Shown: positions 43,047 through 51,608 of the stretch, piece by piece
Layout: every line of letters begins with the position of its first letter
Position numbering within the stretch: position 1 is the first letter of the stretch
DNA from: Sphingobacterium allocomposti
GTDB taxonomy: Bacteria > Bacteroidota > Bacteroidia > Sphingobacteriales > Sphingobacteriaceae
Length of the DNA stretch: 64,000 bases
Assembly: GCF_008124885.1 (NCBI RefSeq)
Contig: NZ_VNHX01000004.1
Span: forward strand, 62,001 to 126,000
Direction: 5' to 3'
Notes under the pieces: model-generated
What the model was told of the DNA's origin: nothing
Database searches by the model: none
The model's input: only the letters and a program-made list of their open reading frames with translations
Position numbers and translations under genes: made by a program

Positions 43047-43625
43047 TTATTTTCCTACCAGTTCCTTCCGTATCCGGCTCAGGGATGTATCGGTGATACC
43101 GAGGAAAGTGGCAATATGTTTCAGCGGAGCCTGTTGTAAAATTTTAGGCTTTTCGTCTAGAAGCTGTTTGTAGCGGTCAAGTGCAGACAGGGTGATCATA
43201 TCCAATGCTCTTTTTTTTGTTAAAAACAGCTGATGGGCCATCCACGCACGTCCCCATTCGGCGAGTGCCGGCATTGTTTCAAACAAGGTTTGGAAGCTGT
43301 CGAACTTTATCCTCCACAGTGTGCAGTCCGTAAGACATACCATGTTTTCTTTCGTGGGGATATGATGGAAAATGGACGCCACCTCGATAACGATTTCATC
43401 TTGACAGAAAAAGTTGGTACTGATATCATTTCCGTCGTAGTCGTAGACAAAAGAGCGTACAATACCCTCCTCCAAAATATAATAGCAGTTGCTCACTTCT
43501 CCTTCCTGCAAAAGAAGATCTCCTTTTTTATAGTGTACGCGTTCATGATGGTTGACAAGCAGATCCAAGTCGTTGGAAGTCATGGTCGGGTATTGATATA
43601 TCAGACGTATTTTCTCTGGATACAT
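43047..43625 (-). CDS. Crp/Fnr-family transcription regulator
   Basis: A 192-residue regulator with an N-terminal cyclic-nucleotide-binding-like beta-roll (Y-K-K-G-D-L-L-L-Q-E-G-E near residue 32; Y-Y-I-L-E-E-G-I-V-R near residue 48) and a short C-terminal helix-turn-helix (H-I-A-T-F-L-G-I-T-D-T-S-L-S-R-I-R-K-E-L). It lacks the clear cAMP-binding R-S residues and Fnr cysteines, as is usual for this Bacteroidota group. It is first in a five-gene minus-strand group of small VOC, SRPBCC, DUF6157 and DUF1801 proteins, which it may regulate. That is inference from position. Confidence 0.88.
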   Translation of the reverse strand: MYPEKIRLIYQYPTMTSNDLDLLVNHHERVHYKKGDLLLQEGEVSNCYYILEEGIVRSFVYDYDGNDISTNFFCQDEIVIEVASIFHHIPTKENMVCLTDCTLWRIKFDSFQTLFETMPALAEWGRAWMAHQLFLTKKRALDMITLSALDRYKQLLDEKPKILQQAPLKHIATFLGITDTSLSRIRKELVGK

Positions 43626-43708
43626 GGTCTATTTATTAGTTCGCCCATCCTTTTTACAGGACAGTGGTATTCTCTGCTAAAAATATAAAAAACTTTCATG
43701 ATTCCATG

Positions 43709-44815
43709 GCTATAAGCCGTAAAGTCGTTGATTTGTAAAGTCGTAAAGTGGAGGGCTAATGGCAGATGGCTAATGGCAGATAGCAGATGGCAGATGGCTA
43801 ATGGCAGATGGCAGATAGCAGATGGCAGATGGCTAATGGCAGATGGCAGATGGCTAATGGCAGATGGCAGATGGCAGATGGCTAATGGCAGATGGCAGAT
43901 AGCAGATAGCTATAAGCCGTAAAGTCGTTGATTTGTGAAGTGTGAAGCTGTTTTTGATCGCCACGAACATCATCTAACCAGTCTAACTCATTTAACTTTT
44001 CTAACCCCTAATAGTAGCCGTAAAGTCGTTGAATTGTAAAGTCGTAAGTGGGGGCTAATGGCTAATGGCAGATAACAGATGGCTATAAGTCGTAAAATCG
44101 TTGATTTGTGAAGTGTGAAGCTGTTTTTGATCGCCACGAACATCATCTAACCAGTCTAACTCATTTAACTTTTCTAACCCCTAATAGTAGCCGTAAAGTC
44201 GTTGAATTGTAAAGTCGTAAGTGGGGGCTAATGGCTAATGGCAGATAACAGATGGCTATAAGTCGTAAAATCGTTGATTTGTGAAGTGTGAAGCTGTTTT
44301 TGATCGCCACGAACATCATCTAACCAGTCTAACTCATTTAACTTTTCTAACCCCTAATAGTAGCCGTAAAGCCGTTGATTTGTAAAGTCGTAAAGTGAGA
44401 GGGCTAATGGCAGATGGCTAATGGCAGATGGCTAATGGCAGATAACAGATGGCTATAAGCCGTAAAATCGTTGATTTGTGAAGTGTGAAGCTGTTTTTGA
44501 TCGCCACGAACATCATCTAACCAGTCTAACTCATTTAACTTTTCTAACCCTAATAGTAGCCGTAAAGTCGTTGATTTGTAAAGTCGTAAAGTGGAGGGCT
44601 AATGGTAGATAGCTAATGGCAGATGGCTAATGGCAGATAGCAGATGGCTATAAGCCGTAAAGTCGTTGATTTGTGAAGTGTGAAGCTGTTTTTGATCGCC
44701 ACGAACATCATCTAACCAGTCTAACTCATTTAACTTTTCTAACCCTAATAGTAGCCGTAAAGTCGTTGAATTGTAAAGTCGTAAAGTGAGAGGGTAATAG
44801 CGAATGGCAGATGGT
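43709..44815. repeat. Five-copy 173-197-bp tandem macrorepeat with embedded 7-bp units
   Basis: A block beginning GTGAAGTGTGAAGCTG recurs at 43935, 44108, 44281, 44478 and 44673 (periods 173, 173, 197, 195). The first two units (43935-44107 and 44108-44280) appear identical over 173 bp. Each unit has a constant part of about 100 bp (TTTTTGATCGCCACGAACAT, then TAACCAGTCTAACTCATTTA), a TCGTTGATTTGTAAAGTCG type of motif, and a variable run of 7-bp units. Short open frames through it translate to W-[LQ]-M-A-[DN]-G-R type heptads and are not considered genes. It lies between the Crp gene and DUF5686. Confidence 0.93.
43753..43910. repeat. Heptanucleotide array GGCAGAT/GGCTAAT
   Basis: About 22 consecutive 7-bp units of the forms GGCAGAT, GGCTAAT and AGCAGAT. 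Short runs of the same units recur inside each macrorepeat copy downstream. A pure 7-bp array suggests slipped-strand length variation. Confidence 0.9.
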
Positions 44816-44849
44816 AACCATAAGCCAACAGCCACAAGCTTACGCTACC

Positions 44850-44919
44850 CAATACTCACATCTCACATCTCACATCTCAATACTCACATCTCACATCTCA
44901 ATACTAACATCTCACTTCT
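44850..44919. repeat. Second heptanucleotide array CACATCT/CAATACT
   Basis: About ten 7-bp units, mostly CACATCT and CAATACT, ending directly before the stop codon of the DUF5686 gene at 44921. It has the same unit length as the first array but a different sequence. Confidence 0.88.
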
Positions 44920-44920
44920 A

Positions 44921-47506
44921 TTAGAAATCGAATTTAACGCGGACCCGTATACCGTGTTTCGGCGCATCTGGCTGATCCAGATAGTTTAGGCGCCGGACAT
45001 AGTCTACGCGGATAAACTTAAAGATGTTTGTCAAGCCGACGCTGGCTTCGACGTACGGTCTGTTCCCGAAACCGTACGTTATGGGTTGGTCATGTTCATT
45101 TTTCTGAAACTGAAAAACGCCGTTTGTGTACTGCGGATCGTTTTCGTGACGTAATGCCCCATAAATGGCTTTGACACTGAAGACCTCTCTCCATTTTAAT
45201 CTTTTAATCAACGGGATTTTGTTCAGCAGGAAGCCATTCATATAATATTGTACGTTCGCAGCCACGGAATGGTCGCTGACAAATTCCAGAAAGTTCATCA
45301 GGTTGTACGAACGTAGTTGATACGCGTAGGTTTGATTTGCCCGATGTATGTTTAGGAAGGGGAATGGGATTTGGTTTCCGAGAATATAGTTACCTTCGAG
45401 ATTGACGTCGGCATAGCCAAGCTGCGAAAAGTAAAAACGCTTGTCTACCCCTAGGGTAAAGTTGTGGTAATTGTATTCGCCGTCCAATACGTCCTTCAAT
45501 CCGGCCACATAATTGAGGTAGAAAATCGGGTACTTGTTAAATATGGGCGTACGGTATAATTTGCCTTGATAGAACTCTTCGTGAGGCGCATAGCGCAGGC
45601 TGACCGAGAGTTCGGTTGTATTCAGCTCATTGAATAGCCGGTTATTTCCCTGCTCATCCAACATCTGGTAGGTTAAAATTCCCGCCGGTTGTTGACGCCA
45701 TTTGGAGAAACCTATGGTATATGAAAAGCGGTTTTCAAATTCGCGCTTGTATTCCAGACGATAAATATCGTTGTAGAGGTACCGCTCGTTTTCTCCGCGT
45801 TTGAAAGATAGCAGAAAGTTGTCCTCCTGCACGAATTCGAGGTTTTGGCCTGGAATTTTGGTGTCGCGCATAATGGAAGCACGCAGGTAATGTTGCGGGA
45901 ACGTATAGACCGACTTATTGTTGAGTGCATATGTGCCGCTTAAGAAATATTTCCATTTCTCGTCCTTAAAACCATATGCGGTGTATCCTTCTGCGTAGAA
46001 GCGTTTACTTAAGCGGTCTGTCGTACGTCCACCCACCCGCAAACGGAATCCCTCGACGGGGTTGAAGCTGTAAAACGTATTGACCGGGCCGATCTCGAGC
46101 GGCCCTGCCTGTTTGTACCCCGATAGAACCAGGGCGCTGATATCCATCAAGCGTTGAAAGGAGGGGATAAGCTGCAGCGTGTCGATATTCCGATAAATAT
46201 GTTGTTCTGTCGGTTTTAGGGGTACGGGACGATGTGTGGCCCAGTACTCATCGGTGAGGGTTTCTTTCTTTTCTTCGTAAACTTTGACAACAGAAGGACC
46301 AGCATACATAGAGTCAGGCTGTACGAGTCCTGTCTTAAAGTCTTCAAAAGTTACGGTTCTGTTTCCTTTAATTCCCGTGCCTTTGTCTGTCAGGGAAAAA
46401 TCAAGCCCTAGCGAACTTGTCCGTAAATAGTACCTGCTGTTTTGATCCTGCTCGAAATCAAGCTTTACATCGAGATCGCGGACAAAGTTCAGATTGATGT
46501 CATCGGAGACACTCAACTCGGCCCGTTTTACCGCATATTTTCCGTCCAGTGTAATGTACAACCTACCTTGAAACAGTAGATCAGCTTTGTTCCTCGGAAA
46601 AAAGCTTAGTTCCACCAGATACGGGGTCTCGGTTTTTACGGTGTCCGTAATATAGAACTTGTAGAAGGTCGGCGACGATCCAGCTATAGGACTTAAAAAC
46701 TGATTGGTCACGAGTTCTATATTGCTTTCGTAGATATCTATATCTTGGTATAGCTTGTTGAAATAAGCGCTCAGCCCATCGTTGTCAATAAATTTGGGAT
46801 CAAATTGCGCCCGCTGTTCGGCCAAGATAAGCTGTTTCGTCGTGTTGGGCTTCCTCCGGGTGTAGACCTGTGACAGGCGCTCCTCAATAAAGGCGGGAAG
46901 TGTATAACCTCTGGTTGTATTACTGCCCACCTCGGCATCTTCTTTCTCAAAGAGAAATTGGTAGTTCTTAAAGGCCTTCCTGTTTTTGAACTTTTCCGAC
47001 AGGTTGCTTAGTCCCAGGGACACTTTCTCGTATTGTTGGTACTGTGCATAGTCGTATGCCTCTATACGGTTCTCGTCTTTGTGGGCGATTACCTTGCGGA
47101 TTAATTCCACTGCCGGATTATTCTTATTGGAATATTTGGAGCGCTTAGGTGCTTTAATTTGAACGGCTTCGATTGTATTCTCCTCCGGTACCAGGTACAC
47201 GGTAACCTCCTGATAGGACTGACCGCTTATGGTGACATCCTGCGACTCATACCCTACGTAGGATATACGGATTTTGGAAAAGCCTGGTTCTACCTTTAAG
47301 ACGAAGTTGCCGTTGTCGTCGGTGGAGGTTGCTGTGGTCGACCCAATAGCGGCGATGGTGGCATAACCAATAGGCTCTTTGTTGGTAACATCCATCACCT
47401 TTCCTTTCAGATGTAGGGTCTGTGCCGAGGCGACGGAAGATAAAGCAAAAAACAAAATTAATGTTGCTATATACCGGAGGAATACCTTGATGTAACGTGT
47501 TGACAT
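44921..47506 (-). CDS. Outer-membrane DUF5686 protein with carboxypeptidase-like regulatory domain
   Basis: An 861-residue outer-membrane protein. After a signal peptide (V-A-S-A-Q-T near residue 29) comes a carboxypeptidase-regulatory-like beta domain (about 30-110: G-K-V-M-D-V-T-N-K-E-P-I-G-Y-A-T-I, with I-S-Y-V-G-Y-E-S), then a DUF5686 region and a C-terminal beta-barrel ending in the aromatic tail I-R-V-R-V-K-F-D-F. The architecture resembles SusC-like proteins without a plug. The function is unknown; a surface or transport role is likely. Its stop is followed at once by the heptamer array, an odd 3' boundary. A -7 box lies 69 bp upstream of the ATG. Confidence 0.86.
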   Translation of the reverse strand: MSTRYIKVFLRYIATLILFFALSSVASAQTLHLKGKVMDVTNKEPIGYATIAAIGSTTATSTDDNGNFVLKVEPGFSKIRISYVGYESQDVTISGQSYQEVTVYLVPEENTIEAVQIKAPKRSKYSNKNNPAVELIRKVIAHKDENRIEAYDYAQYQQYEKVSLGLSNLSEKFKNRKAFKNYQFLFEKEDAEVGSNTTRGYTLPAFIEERLSQVYTRRKPNTTKQLILAEQRAQFDPKFIDNDGLSAYFNKLYQDIDIYESNIELVTNQFLSPIAGSSPTFYKFYITDTVKTETPYLVELSFFPRNKADLLFQGRLYITLDGKYAVKRAELSVSDDINLNFVRDLDVKLDFEQDQNSRYYLRTSSLGLDFSLTDKGTGIKGNRTVTFEDFKTGLVQPDSMYAGPSVVKVYEEKKETLTDEYWATHRPVPLKPTEQHIYRNIDTLQLIPSFQRLMDISALVLSGYKQAGPLEIGPVNTFYSFNPVEGFRLRVGGRTTDRLSKRFYAEGYTAYGFKDEKWKYFLSGTYALNNKSVYTFPQHYLRASIMRDTKIPGQNLEFVQEDNFLLSFKRGENERYLYNDIYRLEYKREFENRFSYTIGFSKWRQQPAGILTYQMLDEQGNNRLFNELNTTELSVSLRYAPHEEFYQGKLYRTPIFNKYPIFYLNYVAGLKDVLDGEYNYHNFTLGVDKRFYFSQLGYADVNLEGNYILGNQIPFPFLNIHRANQTYAYQLRSYNLMNFLEFVSDHSVAANVQYYMNGFLLNKIPLIKRLKWREVFSVKAIYGALRHENDPQYTNGVFQFQKNEHDQPITYGFGNRPYVEASVGLTNIFKFIRVDYVRRLNYLDQPDAPKHGIRVRVKFDF

Positions 47507-47574
47507 ATCGCTTTCGTTTTTATCCTATCGATTTGACTTTTGAACTTACAAAGTCAGGTCTTTAGAAAGTCGAA

Positions 47575-47582
47575 CAAAAGTA
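47575..47582 (-). promoter_or_regulatory. -7 promoter box of the DUF5686 gene
   Basis: TACTTTTG on the minus strand, a full consensus match giving a leader of roughly 60 nt. No TTG -33 is obvious. Confidence 0.55.
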
Positions 47583-47669
47583 ATAATAGTTTAATTGATT
47601 TAAAAAGGGCGCGATAGCCGAGATTGAGAATGTGACTTTATCTTGATGTTTCTGTCTTTTCCGTTACAA

Positions 47670-49352
47670 TTAGAACGGATCGTGGACTTCGAACGAGACA
47701 ATTTGGTGCGTTGTCGGGTGTTTAAATTGGATGTATCCGGCGTGGAGGTGAAGTCGGTGCGCACGTGTTCCATACAAGTCGTCGCCGACAATGGGATGGC
47801 CCAAACCGAGGTGGTGCGCGGCGTGAACACGCAACTGGTGCGTGCGACCTGACAACGGGAAGAAATGTATCCGTGTGTTGCCCTTCTCAAGGGCGACGAC
47901 TTTAAATTTCGTTTGCGCAGGTTTCCCATACTGGTAACACACGACCTGTCGGGGACGGTCGTCAAGATCGACCCGGAGAGGAAGGTCGATAAGCCCTTCA
48001 TGCTCATGCAGCTCGCCTTCCAGTAACGCCGTATATCGTTTGAACACGGTATGCTTTATGAATTGGTCCTGGATGGTTTTGTGTGCTTCTTTGTGCTTTG
48101 CCAGGACCATGATCCCGGAGGTAGACATGTCCAGCCGATGAATGATAACGGGGCCGGAGACGTCGGGATGTTTCGCTATACGCGTATATACAGAATCGCT
48201 GACGTGGATTCCCGGCACAGACAGAAACTCGCTGGGTTTATTCACGACAATAATATCGCTGTCCTCGTACAATATTTCCAACTCCTTGTTGACGGCCGGA
48301 TTGTCTAACATCGGATTGGGCGCGACATTTAGCCCCTTCAGCATATGGGCGAGAATCGGTTCGCATTTGCTTTTACAAGCAGGGTAGAAATGGCGGTGTT
48401 TCCTTATTTCGGAGGCCGGCGAAACGCCCCACCAGAACTCCGCCATGCTGACGGGCCGGAGACGGTGCTGATAGGCATATTGTAGCAGCTTCGGCGCTGC
48501 ACATTCGCCTGCTCCCGCGGGCGGTAGCAGCTGCTTGGATTCCTCGAAGATGGACAGCACGCTCTTGGTCTCCCCACGCGCGTTTAAAAACTGGTACTGA
48601 TCAAAAAGCCGCTGCTGAAGTGCCGACGATTTTATTTTGCGGAGCTCGCGGAGTTCATCAATAGAAGACTGTCGGCGGTGGATCTGCCCTTCCACATCCT
48701 GTAACTTCTCTTTCCACGTGTTTTTTAGAACGGCGTATTCATGTTGATCGCGGTAGCTCTGTTTGACAAGATCGGTTTCCAGTACCTGATAATCTTCAGC
48801 AGATAAGGCCGGTTTTTGAGTTTCTCTGGCTTTTTTTCTGGCGGCCTTCTGCTGTTTCATGTACGCGCGGAACGCTGTTAAGGACGAATCCGCTTCTTCC
48901 CGGAGTTTGATGAGCCGCTGCTTTAATTCCGCAAAACCAGCGTCTTCTTCCAGGGATGTAATGCGGTGATTTATGGCGTTGATTTCTTCTTCCTCCTTTA
49001 GGAAGAAGCCGTCTTCCCGAAGCATGTCGAAGATAGGCGGGACCAGATAGCGGTGTTCGTTCCTACCGGCGAGTTTACCTGAGCAGGCCGCCAGATAGCC
49101 CAGCATGCCGTCCTCCCGTTCGACAACCAGCACCCCGAACATCTTTCCGATGGGCGAGCCCTCCATGGGACGCAGACCGAAATTATGTACAAAGTCCCGC
49201 TGACTTTCGAGATAGTCCTGTAGTTCCGATGCGGCAATCCTGCTTAACTCATCGGGCTCATAACAAAAAGGAAACGTGAAGAGCGAAGGCTTTTCAAGTC
49301 CTGAGATGTCCGATTGAAATGTGTGAAAGAATGCCGGCGAATCTATACCCAT
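47670..49352 (-). CDS. RluA-family pseudouridine synthase with long N-terminal extension
   Basis: A 560-residue protein whose C-terminal 200 residues are an RluA-type RNA pseudouridine synthase: catalytic Asp in I-I-H-R-L-D-M-S-T-S-G near residue 400, then R-Y-T-A-L-L-E-G and the substrate-binding L-S-G-R-T-H-Q-L-R-V-H-A. The first 350 residues form an extra region with a charged coiled coil (about 130-260) and a cysteine-bearing stretch (F-Y-P-A-C-K-S-K-C) before the catalytic domain. Typical RluA proteins are 220-330 residues. The ATG at 49352 is set by the -7 box at 49371-49378; an ATG at 49433 lies upstream of that promoter. The target RNA is unknown. Confidence 0.87.
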   Translation of the reverse strand: MGIDSPAFFHTFQSDISGLEKPSLFTFPFCYEPDELSRIAASELQDYLESQRDFVHNFGLRPMEGSPIGKMFGVLVVEREDGMLGYLAACSGKLAGRNEHRYLVPPIFDMLREDGFFLKEEEEINAINHRITSLEEDAGFAELKQRLIKLREEADSSLTAFRAYMKQQKAARKKARETQKPALSAEDYQVLETDLVKQSYRDQHEYAVLKNTWKEKLQDVEGQIHRRQSSIDELRELRKIKSSALQQRLFDQYQFLNARGETKSVLSIFEESKQLLPPAGAGECAAPKLLQYAYQHRLRPVSMAEFWWGVSPASEIRKHRHFYPACKSKCEPILAHMLKGLNVAPNPMLDNPAVNKELEILYEDSDIIVVNKPSEFLSVPGIHVSDSVYTRIAKHPDVSGPVIIHRLDMSTSGIMVLAKHKEAHKTIQDQFIKHTVFKRYTALLEGELHEHEGLIDLPLRVDLDDRPRQVVCYQYGKPAQTKFKVVALEKGNTRIHFFPLSGRTHQLRVHAAHHLGLGHPIVGDDLYGTRAHRLHLHAGYIQFKHPTTHQIVSFEVHDPF

Positions 49353-49370
49353 ATCCAAGAATTGCGTGTG

Positions 49371-49378
49371 CAAAGGTA
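49371..49378 (-). promoter_or_regulatory. -7 promoter box of the pseudouridine synthase gene
   Basis: TACCTTTG on the minus strand, with a TTG about 23 bp upstream. It implies translation from the ATG at 49352, not 49433. Confidence 0.6.
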
Positions 49379-49478
49379 CATAAGTTTGGGGAGATTTATG
49401 ACAATAATATGGATGTCGGATTTTGATAAACAACGGCTAAAATATGTACATTAGGTCTTTAATCAAAAGGAGGTTTAC

Positions 49479-50435
49479 ATGCAGAAAAATAAATTAAAGA
49501 ATACCGAGCTATCTATCGTGCCATTGATCTTTGGAGGAAATGTCTTTGGGTGGACGTTAGATGAGAAGAGCTCCTTTGATGTGTTGGATACCTTTGTTGA
49601 CTTGGGATTCAATGCCATCGATACGGCAAATCAGTATTCATATTGGGTGCCGGGAAATAGAGGTGGGGAATCGGAGACCATCCTAGGCAACTGGTTGAAA
49701 TCCCGTGGTAACAGAGATAAAGTCGTGCTGATGACAAAGGTAGGCGGCGTGTTCGCCGACAATCCGAAGCCGAATACGACGAGAAATCATATCCTCGAAC
49801 AGGTAGACGCATCACTGAAACGGTTGCAAACAGACTATATTGATCTGTATCAAACGCATTTCGATCAAGAGGAAACGCCCGTTGAAGAAACGTTACGCAC
49901 CTACGAAGATCTGATCAGGGCCGGTAAAGTTCGGTATATAGGGGCGTCCAATCTGTCGCCGGCACGGCTTAAAGAGTCGATGGAGACCAGCAGAAATCTG
50001 TCGCTACCTTCGTATGTTTCGTTGCAACCCGAATACAATCTTTATAGCCGGGAAGGGTTTGAGAACAATTACCTTGCAACAGCGCAGGCATACGATTTAT
50101 CCGTCATACCCTATTTTTCGTTGGCCAGCGGATTTCTAACGGGGAAGTACCAGCAGGAAGAAGACTTTGCCAAATCAGCCCGTGGCGAGGGTGTGAAAAA
50201 GCAGTACTGGAACACCCGCGGGGAAAAAATCGTCAAAGCGCTTTTTTATGTTGCTGAGGAAAACAAAACAACGCCCGCGGCTGTTGCTTTAGCATGGTTA
50301 TTGCATCAACCAACGGTAGCCGCACCTATTGCAAGCGCAACGAAGACATTACATCTAAAACCGTTCGTAGATGCGGTGGAATTGAAGCTTTCAAAAGAAG
50401 CCCTCATTTTGTTGGACGAAGCAAGTATGTATTAA
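49479..50435 (+). CDS. Aldo/keto reductase
   Basis: A 318-residue NADPH-dependent oxidoreductase of the aldo/keto reductase TIM-barrel family. The catalytic residues fit: Asp and Tyr in N-A-I-D-T-A-N-Q-Y near residue 48, Lys in V-L-M-T-K-V-G near residue 86, and His in L-Y-Q-T-H-F-D near residue 126. The cofactor end I-A-S-A-T-K-T is near residue 286. It belongs to the YajO/Tas-like general subgroup. Unusually for this phylum, a strong Shine-Dalgarno (AAGGAGG) stands 7 bp before the ATG. Dps follows 19 bp later, hinting at a joint stress role. Substrate unknown. Confidence 0.92.
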   Translation: MQKNKLKNTELSIVPLIFGGNVFGWTLDEKSSFDVLDTFVDLGFNAIDTANQYSYWVPGNRGGESETILGNWLKSRGNRDKVVLMTKVGGVFADNPKPNTTRNHILEQVDASLKRLQTDYIDLYQTHFDQEETPVEETLRTYEDLIRAGKVRYIGASNLSPARLKESMETSRNLSLPSYVSLQPEYNLYSREGFENNYLATAQAYDLSVIPYFSLASGFLTGKYQQEEDFAKSARGEGVKKQYWNTRGEKIVKALFYVAEENKTTPAAVALAWLLHQPTVAAPIASATKTLHLKPFVDAVELKLSKEALILLDEASMY

Positions 50436-50454
50436 TCGATTAATTGTTAGTAAT

Positions 50455-50928
50455 ATGAAAACAAACATTGGTATTAAAGAAAAAGATACGCAGGCAGTGG
50501 CGGTGATCCTAAACAAGCTACTAGCGGATGAGCACGTCCTGTATGTAAAAGCACGCAATGCGCACTGGAATGTTGAGGGGCGTGACTTCCATGCACAACA
50601 CGTGTTTTTCGAGAGCATCTATGACCAACTAAGCGAGACGATTGATGAAATTGCGGAGCGCATCCGCTCTATAGGCCACTACGCCGTCGGCACAATGAAG
50701 GAGTTTTTAGAGCTTACACAACTGTCGGAGTTACGTCATACAAAGAATGATAGTTTAGGGTATATTGAGGAGTTGCTTTCCGATTTTGAAGCAATTATTG
50801 TATATATACGCGAGCAGATTGAGACCGTTGGGGAGAAGCATAAAGACGCGGGAACCGAGGACTTCCTCGTGGCTATTATGGAGCAGCATGAAAAAACAGC
50901 GTGGATGCTGCGCGCACATCTCCGCTAG
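50455..50928 (+). CDS. dps: Dps-family ferritin-like DNA protection protein
   Basis: A 157-residue Dps protein that stores iron and protects DNA from hydrogen peroxide as a 12-mer. The family core is seen: N-A-H-W-N-V-E-G-R-D-F-H near residue 35 (ferroxidase His), then F-E-S-I-Y-D-Q-L-S-E-T-I-D-E-I-A-E-R (Asp and Glu ligands), and R-S-I-G-H-Y near residue 71. It probably shares a transcript with the aldo/keto reductase and ends in a strong terminator. Confidence 0.94.
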   Translation: MKTNIGIKEKDTQAVAVILNKLLADEHVLYVKARNAHWNVEGRDFHAQHVFFESIYDQLSETIDEIAERIRSIGHYAVGTMKEFLELTQLSELRHTKNDSLGYIEELLSDFEAIIVYIREQIETVGEKHKDAGTEDFLVAIMEQHEKTAWMLRAHLR

Positions 50929-50957
50929 TCGATAGCCTGAGCTTATAATAAGCTGGA

Positions 50958-51010
50958 GTGTCTCCTGTATTTGTTTGTTCCAGACAAATACAGGAGACAC
51001 CTTTTTTTTT
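50958..51010 (+). terminator. Terminator after dps
   Basis: A perfect 17-bp stem, GTGTCTCCTGTATTTGT with its reverse complement, around a 9-nt loop, followed by CTTTTTTTTT. Confidence 0.92.
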
Positions 51011-51122
51011 GAGGTGCAGGAGGAAGATCCTAGTGACACTTGTTTAGACTAAATTTTAATTGGGTGATGAAAGTATACATAAGTCAATTATATTTGTGCT
51101 ATAAACACATCTTTAGACTGTT

Positions 51123-51542
51123 ATGAAGAAATTTTTTCTTGCCGTTAACAAGGGAACTGCAGCCTCTAACCTTGCTGCATTTGTACTTCGTATAGGCTTC
51201 GGGGTACTGATGATACCCAAGCACGGCTATGTAAAACTGGTGGAGTTTAATGAACGAAAGGATCAATTCATGGATTTTCTCGGGCTAGGGGGGACCGTAT
51301 CCTTAAGTCTAGCCATATTTGCGGAATTCTTTTGTTCTATATTGCTGATTTTGGGACTGTTTACGCGGCTGGCGACTATCCCTCTGTTGATCACGGTGCT
51401 GGTTATATTTTCGGTACACAACTGGGAGTTCTTTGGTAAGTACGAACTAGCTACGGCGTTTTTTATAGGCTATTTGGGGATTTTAGCACTTGGTCCCGGC
51501 AAGTTCAGTCTCGATTACCTGTTGTTTAGGAAAGGGCGCTAG
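51123..51542 (+). CDS. DoxX family membrane protein
   Basis: A 139-residue protein with four hydrophobic helices of the DoxX type. Seen are L-R-I-G-F-G-V-L-M-I-P-K-H-G-Y near residue 22, F-A-E-F-F-C-S-I-L-L-I-L-G-L-F-T-R near residue 66 and a closing G-Y-L-G-I-L-A-L-G-P-G. DoxX proteins act as membrane oxidoreductase subunits, some linked to thiosulfate or redox stress. It lies alone between two strong hairpins and is convergent with the PNGase-like gene. The precise role is unknown. Confidence 0.88.
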   Translation: MKKFFLAVNKGTAASNLAAFVLRIGFGVLMIPKHGYVKLVEFNERKDQFMDFLGLGGTVSLSLAIFAEFFCSILLILGLFTRLATIPLLITVLVIFSVHNWEFFGKYELATAFFIGYLGILALGPGKFSLDYLLFRKGR

Positions 51543-51557
51543 TAGTTTTACCTCTAT

Positions 51558-51596
51558 AAAGCTATTTCCTGTATCCGGTATACAGGAAATAGCTTT
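51558..51596. terminator. Two-way terminator between DoxX and PNGase-like genes
   Basis: AAAGCTATTTCCTGTAT pairs perfectly (17 bp) with ATACAGGAAATAGCTTT around a 5-nt loop, between convergent stops at 51542 and 51609. Confidence 0.88.
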
Positions 51597-51608
51597 CGGG
51601 TGATGATA

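Noticed and set aside
43728..43922. 64-codon frame with repeating W-[LQ]-M-A-[DN]-G-R heptads, possible repeat protein
   Set aside because: It is only the translation of the 7-bp DNA array (21 bp = 7 codons); there is no signal, no conserved flank, and it ends inside the repeat.
36000..44000. Recently transferred island, suggested by the many small accessory genes
   Set aside because: No integrase, transposase, direct repeats or clear composition break; the lone tRNA-His has no attachment-site duplication visible nearby.
43709..44815. CRISPR array
   Set aside because: The repeats are contiguous, with no unique spacers and no cas genes nearby; the variable parts are themselves heptamer repeats.
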